This document shows, piece by piece, positions 10,231-19,100 of a stretch of DNA of 64,000 nt. How positions within the stretch are numbered: the first letter of the stretch is position 1; each line of letters opens with the position of its first letter. The position numbers and the translations under genes were made by a program. This stretch comes from Galbula dea (taxonomy: Eukaryota; Chordata; Aves; Piciformes; Galbulidae), in contig VWZX01010411.1 in the NCBI GenBank assembly GCA_013399015.1, positions 88,118 through 152,117 on the forward strand, written 5' to 3'. A model generated the notes under the pieces. It had not been told where the DNA came from. It did no database searches and saw nothing but the letters and a program-made list of their open reading frames with translations.

Positions 10231-13200
10231 ATGGTGGGTCTCTGCTGGGGACGGGAGCATCCGGCTGCATCTGGCCGCATCGGGGCGGGATGGGGCCTGT
10301 TGGGGACGGTGATGGGACAGCGCGGGTTTGGGGCGCCGCGGAGGCCAGGCCGGGCTGGGGGAGCGCGGGGCGGGCACGGAGCGGGGCCTGTGGCCTCCCC
10401 GAGCCCAGCCCCCGGTAACCGGTGGTGGTGCAGGTGCTGCTGCACGTGCTGTTCGAGCATGCCGCCGGGTACGCGCTGTTCGCCGTGCGGGAGGTGGAGG
10501 AGGTCGGCATGCTGCTGCCGCAGGTACGGGGAGCGGGAACAGGGGCGGGGAGCGGGGCTGGACGGGCCAGGGGAGGGGCCAATCCGGTACTGGCGGGGTG
10601 GGAAGCGGGTCCGGTGCCAGAGGAGGCGAGCGAGTCTGCCCTGCTCTGGGGATGCTGGTTTGGTGCCGGGAGTGGTTGATCCGGTATCGGGGCGGGAGAA
10701 GAGCATCTCTCTAGTACGGGTGGGGTTGATTTGCCCAGTGCCACTAGGGGATGGTCCTATATCGTGGATGGGGACTCTAGTACCGAGGGCGGGAAAGAGG
10801 ATCTATTCGGTGCTGTTGGGGCAGGTCCTGTCCGATCCTGGTCTGGCAAGGGGCGAGTGGGTCTGTCCGGTCCCAGGGGTGGGGAATGGGTTTGTCCGGT
10901 TCCAGCGAGAGCTGGTGCGGTACCGAGGGAACGATCCTGTTCCAGGGCGGGGAGCAATTATATCCGGTACCGAAAAACTGATCAGGTGTCGAGGTGAAGG
11001 CAGCGGCTCTGTCCTGCCCGAGGATCCAGTCTGGTCCCGGGAGAGGCTTGGCCATTACCTGTGTGCAGTTCCAGGTCGGGGGTGTCCCGGTGACCATCCC
11101 AGTATCTTACCGAAGCTCTCTCGTACCGTCTCTCTCACCGCCCCCTCCCCTCCGCAGGTGGAGGAGAGTGTCCTAACAATCGGCAAGTTCCACAACGTGG
11201 TAAAGCTTGTGGCGTTCAGCCCTTTCCGGTCAGCCCAGAGTGCCCTGGAGAATATCAACGCTGTGTCCGAGGGTGAGGGGCACTGGGGAACCCCCCCGGG
11301 GGGTGTGGGGAGGATTGAGGGCACCGTGGAGTATGTGAGGAGGACTGGGGGCAGTGGGCCTCCTCCCCCCTCGACTGACTTCCCCTGTCATAGGGATCCT
11401 TCATGAGGACTTGCGTCTGCTGCTGGAGACCTCTCTGCCCCCCAAGAAGAAGAAGGTGCTGCTAGGGGTGGGAGACCCCAAGATCGGAGCTGCCATCCTC
11501 GAGGAGTTGGGCTACCAGTGCCAGACTGGGGGGGTTGTGGCTGAGATCCTGCGTGGTGAGTTCTGGGGAACAGGGGGTGGGGACACCCCTGCTGCCGCTG
11601 CTTGGGACCGTGGGTGGTGATGATGATGCTGATCCTGGCACAGGGATCCGGCTGCACTTCCACGTGCTGGTGAAGGGACTTAGTGCCCAGTCAGCCTCCA
11701 AGGCCCAGTTGGGCCTTGGGCACAGCTACTCGCGAGCCAAGGTGAAGTTCAATGTCAACCGCGTGGACAACATGATCATCCAGTCTATCAGCCTCCTGGA
11801 CCAGCTAGACAAGGACATCAACACCTTCTCCATGCGTGTGAGGTGGGTGTCCAGTAGGGTGGTGTCCTGGCAGGGGTTGGTGCAGGCCTTGTCTCTCCCC
11901 ATGCTTACCGCAGGTATCTGCTGTCTCCAGCTACCTGCACAGAACCGGGAGGGAGAGCAGCACCCCCAGCACACCACACCAGACAGGGACGTGGTGGCCT
12001 GGTTGTGGTATGCCTGGTGGGGACACAGTCACCTGGCCACTGTGTGCGTGGTGCGCACATCACAGAATGTTAGGAGCTGGAAGGGACCTGGAAAGATCAT
12101 CTAGTCCAACCCCCCTGCCAGAGCAGGATTCCCTAGACCAGGTCACACAGAAGCGCATCCAGACGGGTTTTGAATATATCCATAGAGGGAGACTCCACAG
12201 CCTCTCTGGCAGTCTGGGCCAGTGCTCTGGCACCTCAACTGGGAAAAAATGGTTTTTTGTATTCACGTGGAACCTCCTATGCTTCATTGCCCCTTGTCCT
12301 GTCTTTGGGGTTCACTGAGAAGAGCCTGACCCCATCCTCCTGACACACACCCTTCACATACTAAAAGCATAAATGAGGTCACCCCTTAGTCTCCTCTTGT
12401 CCAAGCTAAAGAGACCCAGCTTCCCTAGCCTTCCCTCATAAGGAAGATGTTCCTGCTCCTTCATCATCTTGGTGGCTCTGTGCTGGACTCTTTCAAGCAG
12501 TTCCCTCTCCTTCTTAAAGTGAAGGGCCCAGAGCTGGACACAGTATTCCAGATGCAGCCTCACTGGGGTAAAGGGGAAGAAGAACCTCTCTCGACCTACT
12601 AACCACACCCAGAGTCCAATTGGCCTTCCTGGCCACAAGAGCACAACAGAATCACATGGTGGTCACGGTCACCTGGCCGTGGTGTGTCTGTTGGGGGCAT
12701 GGTGGCCTTGCCACTGTATGTATGATGGGGACATGGTGGCCAAAGCAGCCTGGCTGTGGCATGTATAGTGGGAAGATGGTCTGGGCATGGGGCTGTGGTG
12801 GCACTGATGCTGTCCCTGTCCCCACAGGGAATGGTATGGGTACCACTTTCCCGAGCTGATAAAGATTGTCTCCGATAACTACACCTACTGCCGTTTGGCC
12901 AAGTTCATTGGGAACCGCAAGGAGCTGAGCGAGGAGAGCCTGGAGGGGCTGGAGGAGATCGTCATGGATGGGGCCAAGGCTCAGGCAATCCTGGAGGCCT
13001 CTCGTTCCTCCATGGGTGGGTACTGTTGGATCTATAGAGCTGGGGAGCGGGCTGAGAAGTTCTGCCTGCCCCAGGAGGTGCCACTCAGCCCCTGCTGATG
13101 TCTCGCTCAGGGATGGATGTCTCCCCCCTGGACCTCATTAACATTGAGAGCTTCTCCAGCCGTGTCATCTCCCTCTCTGAGTACCGCAAGGGTCTGCAGG

Positions 13201-15502
13201 AGTATCTGCGCTCCAAGATGAGCCAAGTGGCTCCTAGCCTCTCAGCCCTCATTGGCGAGGTGGTGAGTGCCCGGGGGTGGGGAGGTGGTGGTGCCAACAG
13301 GGGGTTGGTGGGTGCCCCAGGCCACGGAGATGATGTCAGAGTGAATCTGTCAATCCACTGAGCATCCTGCTGACACTACGCTGCTGATCCAGCCTTGGGG
13401 AAGGTCCATGGGGCTGGAATCCAGAGAGTGGAATCAGCCATAACTCCCTGTCCTGTCCCCCCTCCCACAGGTGGGTGCTCGCCTCATCTCCCATGCCGGC
13501 AGCCTGACCAACCTGGCCAAGTACCCAGCCTCGACAGTGCAGATCCTTGGGGCTGAGAAAGCCCTTTTCAGGTACCACTGCAGGGTGGTCGCGGTGATGG
13601 CAGGCCCTGGGGCTATGGCTCTGATGCTCTTGGTGGCCTCAGCCGTGTGTGATTGGCCAGCCCCAGCCTCTGAGCGACCACCGTGGCTTTGTGTCTCACC
13701 CTGAGGGTGCCTGATAGTGGGAACATGCTCTGGGCACCCTTGGAGGTTAGCGGGGACATGGGGGAGGCACCTGTGGGTCAGGTCATGCTGGCTATAGACC
13801 TCTGACTGCAAAGGAGGACATTGAAGTGCTGGAATGTGTCCAGAGAAGAGCAGTGAGGGGTCTAGAGCACAAGTGTTGTGAGGAGCAGCTGAGGGAACTG
13901 GGGTTGGTTAGCCTGGAGGAGGGAGGCTGAGGGGAGACCTTCTGACTCTCCAGCTTCCTGAAAGGAGGTTGGAGCTAGGTGGGGGTTGGCCTTTTCTGCC
14001 AAGGAAGAAGTGATAGGAGAAGAGGGAACGGCCTTAAGTTGCACCAGGGGAGGTTTGGGTTGGAGATGAGGAAAAATTTGGTCCTGGAAAGGGTTGTCTA
14101 GGCCTGGCCCAGGCTGCCCAGGGCAGTGGTGGAGTCACCATCCCTGGAGGGACTGAAAAGCCCTGGAGATGTGATGCTGAGAGACATGGCAGTGCTGGTT
14201 AATGGTTGGTGGCAGCTTCACCCTGGGGGTACCCTTGGTGCTGGGTGCTCCTGCGTCCCCCCTGACAGCTCCACCGGCTGGTTCCAGGGCTCTGAAGACC
14301 CGAGGGAACACCCCCAAGTACGGGCTGATCTTCCACTCCACCTTCATTGGGCGCGCAGCTGCTAAGAACAAGGGACGCATCTCCCGGTACCTGGCCAACA
14401 AGTGCACCATCGCCTCCCGCATCGACTGCTTCTCAGGTGCCTGGGGGGACAGGGGTGACGTGGAGGTGGGGGTTGAGGTCCTGGGTGCCTCTGCTGTGAT
14501 GGGAACATTTTTCGTCAACAGCATCTCACTGTGTGAATGGTGACTCTTGTGGGCTGAGCAGAGCAGGGGGTGGTGGGTACTGGGTAGGCAGGGAGGGGTG
14601 CTGGGTGCTGAGACCCTGTCCCCTCCCCTCCCCACAGAGGTCCCCACCAGCGTCTTTGGGGACAAGCTTCGAGAGCAGGTGGAGGAGCGTTTGGCTTTCT
14701 ACGAGACAGGGGAGCCACCCCGCAAGAACCTGGAGGTGATGAAGGAGGCAGTGGTGGAGGTGAGGCTGTGTAGGGACACAGGCAGAACCCTGCTGTCGGA
14801 TGTGATGTCAGCCTTCCACCCTGACCTACCGTGGAGGGAAAAGACTGATTTAATGAGGCTGATCCGACCAGTGCCAGGGGCAGAGATGGGGCCAGGGGTG
14901 GGAACACAGTTCCTGAGCTCCTTCTCTCCTCTGTCAGGCGAGCGAGGTGGTGGCTGAGGTCAGGAGGAGGCAGGAGAAGAAGGAGAAGAAGAAGAAGAAG
15001 CGAGAGAAGCGGCGACTGGAGGCTATGGCTGCGGCCGCAGAGGAGATGGAGAACTCGGTGATGGAGACAGAGGTGAGGGTGAGAGGGGCTGTAGAATGGC
15101 ATAACTCCTGGTTTTCCATGCATCCTGCTTCTTCAACCCTTGACCGCCCCACAGCTGATCGGAGGGGGGCTGGTGCCTCAGCCCCAGGGGGTGAAGGAGG
15201 TAGAACATGGGGAATGTGGGGCAGCTCGAGTTTGGACATGGCTCTTCCTGATCCTGCAGTTCCCTCAGGAGAACCACGTGGAGCCCAAGAAGAAAAAGAA
15301 GAAGAAGAAGCAGGAGCTGGAGGCTGAAGTGGAGCAAGAGCTGGAAGGTGCCTTGGAGCTGGAGCAGAATGGGCTGGAGGAAGAAGAGCTTTTGCCCAAG
15401 AAAAAAAGGAAAGTAACAGTTGAGGCTGCCCCGGAGGAGGAGGAGGAGAAGAAAAAGAAGAAGAAGAAGAAGAAGGTGGCCAAGGACTCAGAGGAGGACT
15501 AA
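10231..15502 (+). CDS. NOP56: Nucleolar protein 56, core box C/D snoRNP protein, 12 exons
   Basis: NOP56 pairs with NOP58 and, with fibrillarin and SNU13, forms box C/D snoRNPs that 2'-O-methylate rRNA in the nucleolus. Exons: 10231-10233 (ATG only), 10434-10523, 11158-11272, 11394-11555, 11644-11842, 12828-13015, 13111-13262, 13471-13571, 14288-14436, 14638-14759, 14938-15072 and 15269-15502 (TAA 15500-15502); 549 codons. The first base of the last exon could instead be 15260, adding three residues. NOP5 N-terminal, coiled-coil and Nop domains are complete; GNTPKYGLIFHSTFIGRAAA at exon 9 is the Nop-domain signature. The tail is Lys/Glu-rich (KKKKKKKK and KKKRK runs) and shorter than in human (594 aa). 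Introns 7-10 carry box C/D snoRNAs. Confidence 0.97.
12055..12650 (-). mobile_element. CR1 fragment in NOP56 intron 5
   Basis: Antisense CR1, about 600 bp. It starts with the reversed terminus (cacagaatgttaggagctgg) and extends past cctcactggggtaaagggga, one of the longer copies here and of a different subfamily from those in DCTN1. Confidence 0.9.
13325..13391 (+). ncRNA. SNORD110: Box C/D snoRNA SNORD110 (18S U1288 guide) in NOP56 intron 7
   Basis: C box ATGATGT at 13330-13336, D' box CTGA at 13358-13361 and D box CTGA at 13384-13387, with a short GGA/TCC closing stem. The 13 nt upstream of D' (aatctgtcaatcc, 13344-13356) are perfectly antisense to 18S rRNA GGATTGACAGATT. The fifth base from D' faces the first U of that GAUU, the site attributed to SNORD110. 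The 3' end lies about 79 nt before the exon 8 acceptor, the usual spacing for intronic C/D snoRNAs. Human NOP56 hosts SNORD110. Confidence 0.88.
13584..13682 (+). ncRNA. SNORD86: Box C/D snoRNA, SNORD86-like, next to the intron 8 splice donor
   Basis: A 9-bp perfect terminal stem (GGTGGTCGC 13584-13592 with GCGACCACC 13674-13682) encloses a C box GTGATGG (13594-13600) and a D box CTGA (13670-13673). An internal ctgatgct at 13621 can serve as D'/C'. The RNA starts 12 nt after the end of exon 8 (13571) and lies some 600 nt from the acceptor, unlike its three sisters. Human NOP56 intron 8 contains SNORD86, described as a cis-acting sensor that steers NOP56 splicing. I recognised no rRNA guide. 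Identity rests on position; the snoRNA fold itself is clear. Confidence 0.78.
13800..14212 (+). mobile_element. CR1 fragment in NOP56 intron 8
   Basis: Sense CR1 from gtgctggaatgtgtccagag to ggcagtgctggttaatggtt. It is cut at the 3' end and stops about 75 bp before exon 9. Confidence 0.88.
14489..14563 (+). ncRNA. Box C/D snoRNA in NOP56 intron 9 (SNORD56 by position)
   Basis: A 6-bp terminal stem (CTCTGC 14489-14494 with GCAGAG 14558-14563), C box GTGATGG (14496-14502) and D box CTGA (14554-14557). The 3' end is 74 nt before the exon 10 acceptor, the optimal spacing. An 11-nt run atttttcgtca (near 14508) is perfectly antisense to 18S TGACGAAAAAT, but no good D' box follows it. In mammals SNORD56 lies between SNORD86 and SNORD57 in this gene. 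I could not find the guide I would expect for SNORD56, so the name is left open. Confidence 0.72.
14795..14868 (+). ncRNA. SNORD57: Box C/D snoRNA SNORD57 (18S A99 guide) in NOP56 intron 10
   Basis: A 6-bp terminal stem (GTCGGA 14795-14800 with TCCGAC 14863-14868), C box GTGATGT (14802-14808) and D box CTGA (14859-14862). The 14 nt actgatttaatgag (14844-14857) are perfectly antisense to 18S CTCATTAAATCAGT. Counting five bases up from the D box puts T14854 opposite A99 of 18S, the SNORD57 target. The 3' end is 69 nt before exon 11. Confidence 0.93.
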
Positions 15503-15791
15503 GGGGACGAGTGGAGCTGGAAGCAGGCTGTGCTCCAGCAGTGTGGAGTCAGGACTGGCAGGAGGTCAGCATGAACATGGTGCGCCCAGCAGTGCAGCGG
15601 GGCAAGGTGGTGCCCATACTGAACATGTTTTGGCACCTCATAGCGCGGGCAAGTCCCTTGGGCCAGGCCAAGGTGCTGGTGGCAGAGCTCAAACCACACT
15701 GGACCTGGTGTGATGTCCCCACCTCGCTCCCCCCACCATGGTGTTCATCCACCACAGGGCTGTGGTGCAGGAACTGCTCGGTGTGAGCCTC

Positions 15792-15797
15792 AATAAA
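15792..15797 (+). promoter_or_regulatory. NOP56: NOP56 polyadenylation signal
   Basis: AATAAA, 290 nt after the NOP56 stop. The 3' UTR (15503-15815) holds no other feature I can name. The convergent IDH3B signal is only about 200 bp away. Confidence 0.85.
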
Positions 15798-16002
15798 GGG
15801 CTGAGGTTGGTTTTGAACCTTTCCTGTCTGGTTTTGTCCTGGCTTGCAGGGTCCTGGCAGGGCTCTGCCTTCCCTCACCCAGGCAGGAGCTGACTGCTGT
15901 CCCTGCTGCTGGCCCAGGAGCTGCTGCCGCTGTCCCTTCGTTCATGTCCGCCGGTGCCTCTGGAGTGCTGCTGGCAGACTCCTCTTAAGCTGCAGAGGAC
16001 AC

Positions 16003-16008
16003 TTTATT
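16003..16008 (-). promoter_or_regulatory. IDH3B: IDH3B distal polyadenylation signal
   Basis: TTTATT on +, i.e. AATAAA on -, 53 nt after the stop of the distal last exon. Confidence 0.8.
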
Positions 16009-16060
16009 ATAGAGGGAAGCAATAAATTACCAGGTGGGAGCAGGACCAGGACCCTGGACC

Positions 16061-16138
16061 CTAGGCGTCCAGGGCTGCTATCACGGCTTGGGTGAAATCC
16101 TGGGACGTGGCGTAACCACCCATGTCGGCCGTGCGCAC
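16061..16138 (-). CDS. IDH3B: IDH3B alternative last exon, distal
   Basis: Acceptor ccttgcag then GTGCGC. It encodes [20 protein letters not shown] and five more residues before TAG at 16061-16063. It matches the mammalian isoform ending ...GGYATCQDFTEAVIAAL. It is spliced in the same phase as the proximal exon, so the two are mutually exclusive C-termini. Confidence 0.92.
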   Translation of the reverse strand: MRTADMGGYATSQDFTQAVIAALDA

Positions 16139-19100
16139 CTGCAAGGAGAGGGCAGCGTTAGGGCACATGGAGGGAGGGACCCCCTGGCCCTGGGTGCTTG
16201 GGGCTGCAGGACTGGGCCCCCTGAAGCCCTTTGTGGGAGCGTTGGCAAGGTGTCTCTGTGACTGGGTGAAGAGAATTGATGGCTGAAGGAGGAGCCTGCC
16301 CTACACCAGCCCTGTGGGGGCACTGGCCACCCTGACCTTTGGGGCAGCTTGAGCCAGGCCTTGACAACCCTTTTGGGGAAGAAATTGTTCATGTCCAACC
16401 AGAACCTCCTCTCGTGCAACGTAAGGCTGTTTCCACGGGTGGTGCTTCTTGTCTCTGGTTCCAGCACAGGCCTCCCACTAAGCCCTAGCACAGGCAAATC
16501 ACAGACTGGTTTGGGTTGAAGGGACCTTGCAAGGTCATCTAGTCCAAACCACTGCAGGCAGCAGGAACATCTGTCACTTGATCAGGTTGCTTAGAGCCTC
16601 AGCCAGCCTCACCTGGAATGGTTCCAGGGATAGGATATCTCCCAGCTCTGGGCAACCTGGGAGAAGGTCTCGCCACCCTCAGGATAAAACATTTCATATG
16701 TAGTCTAAATCCTTTCTTTCAGTTTTAAACCATCACTCCTTGTCCTGTCACAACAGGTCCTGACGAAAAGTCTCTCCCCATCTTTCTTAATCAGCCCTTT
16801 TAAGTACTGGAAGACCACAGTAAGGTCTTCCTGAAGTCTTCTCTTTTCCAGGTTGAACAACCCCATAAGGAGCTGGTCAGGACCTGCCCTTACAGGCCAG
16901 CACCAGCTTCCAGACGGGCTCTGACAGAAGCAGTAGAGGATTTTCTGGCAGAGCCATTCCTTGCCCTGCCCAGCACGCTGGAGGAGCTGGCAGTGGCATG
17001 GGGTCAGGAGGTAGAGGGGAGCATTGGACCTTTTATTGGTGACTACCGGAGTACACAGCACAGCACTAGAGCCACCTCCCAGCTGCTGGCTCATGCACAA
17101 AGCACCATGGCAGAGCTTTCATGGTCCCACCAAATGCTGTCACAGACCAGCCCCATACTGCTGCTGGTTCCTCAGCCCCATGGGGAGCCCCCACGGGGGG
17201 CAAAAAGCTCAGGGTGCTGCTGTGGAGACTAGGCCAGTTCTGGGGCAAGTCCTTTGTTCTGCCATCTGGGGTGGCTCAGCTTGGAGCTTTGTGCTCCAGC
17301 CACAAACTCACGGCTCCCAACACCCCATCCTGCACCGGTCCCCAGCGCCCAGGAGGTGACAAAGCCTCACAGCCAGCTCTCCCCACATGTGGGGTTGTGC
17401 CAGGGTGAGGTGACCTTGCTCTGCTGCCCACCTGCTCTCAGCTGCATGGTCCCATTTATTGCTAAAGCCTCTGTGTAGGGAGAAGGTTCCTCCAGGAACT
17501 CTGGTCCCACTGTCCCCAGAAGCTGCCTGTGGAGCCTGAGGTGCTGCCAAGTCACTCCACTGCCTGTGTGACTAGGGGGGGACCTCAGGGACCCTCTCTC
17601 CAGCAAGTCCCACTGGGGTCGCTAGAGGTGGTTACTGGGCACTGCACTGGGCAGAAGGAGATTCACCCTCCTCCTCCTCAGCAGGGGCCACCTCGGGCAG
17701 GGGGAGGAAGGGGGAAAGAGATGATGCTGGGCTGTGAGCTACGGGCAGGTGCTGGTGGGTGCGGTGATGTCCCCAGTGCTGGGGAAGGGGGCTCCTAGGC
17801 ACCACAGTGGGGGTGGAGGTTGTCAATCACAGACTTGACGAAGTCAGAAGTGGTGCAGTAACCGCCCAAGTCCCGTGTCCGAACCTAGAAATCCAACACA
17901 GGGAAGGGGAGAAACAAGGGAGAAAGGTGATGGTGAACGGAGTGAAACGGCTGTGGGAGGGGAGAGCAGTGTCCCTCTAGGCTGATAGCCCCTATGGCTT
18001 CCCTGGCACCAAGCACCACTACAGGCAGCAGGACTGATCCACGAGACAAGCACAGAGAGCTGACTACAGGCACAAGGGTGAGGATGTCGGAGCCAGGAGG
18101 ACGCAGAGCAGCTCCTGTCCACCACCGCTCACCATAGCTCCAGCCACACGGCTCCACCAGCACTCACCTTTCCGCTTTTGATCACCTTCTTCACTGCATC
18201 TGCGATCATATTGGAGTGGAATTCCAAGCTGGGGAGAGGAAAGGAGCCATGAGTCAGTCCTTCCAGCAGCCCAAGGCTGCCCACTCCACCCCAGGAAGAA
18301 CCTACTTGAGGTGCCGCAGCATGTTGGAGGCTGAGAGCAGCATGGCTGTGGGGTTGGCGATGTTCCTGCCCACGGCCTGGGCAAAGGGGTGCCGGGCGCC
18401 CTGCGGGACCAGAAGTCACAGTGAGGGACCATCCCCCAACCCCCTGTCCCCAGAAGCCTATGCTGATAACTGGGTTACCAGCAGGCCCCAGGAGCCCCAT
18501 CCTCACCATCTCAAAGACTGCATACTCGGCGCTGTAGCTCTCACCAGGCACCACTCCAGCACCACCAACCAACCCAGCTGCCAGGTTGTCCACAATGTTC
18601 CCGTAAAGGTTGGGCATCACCAGGACATCAAACTGGTAGGGGTTCTGCACCAGCTGCATGGGGGGAAAAGGAAGAGACTAAGGCCATGCACACCTAGTGA
18701 GGGCTGCAGGCAACAGAAGCCACCCCATGTCTGAAACATCCCCAGCCTGGGCTTAAGGGAGCCACGGAGCTATGGCACCCAACAGAGTTTTGCAAGCCCA
18801 GATGAGTTGTGCCAGGGGAGATTGAGGTTGGACTTGAGGAACAAAGGGTTGTCAAGGGCTGGCCCAGGCTGCCCAGGGCACTGGTGGAGTCACCATCCCT
18901 GGAGGAGCTGAAAAGCCATGGAGATGTAGAGCTGAGGAATATGGTTTAGTGGTGACCTGGCAGTGCTAGTTAATGCTTGGACTTGATGATCTTAAAGGTC
19001 TTTTCCAATCCAATTAATTCTGTGATTCCATGATTCTAAACACTCCTGCCACCTTCAACCCCTCCAGCTCCTGCCCAACCCTGCAGCAGAGCAGGAAGAA

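Noticed and set aside
10540..11150. NOP56 intron 2 with recurrent ggtaccgaggg / atccggtacc phrases and a long open frame
   Set aside because: Weak, irregular similarity; NOP56 exon phase rules out coding. Too degenerate to call a repeat.
11611..11643. gtgatgatgatgctgatcc in NOP56 intron 4 as a C/D snoRNA
   Set aside because: Intron 4 is under 90 nt, and the C- and D-like motifs nearly overlap; no room for a guide or stem.
13016..15259. Search for the H/ACA snoRNA SNORA51 in NOP56 introns
   Set aside because: I could not find a convincing H box plus ACA with two hairpins; it may be absent or beyond reading by eye.
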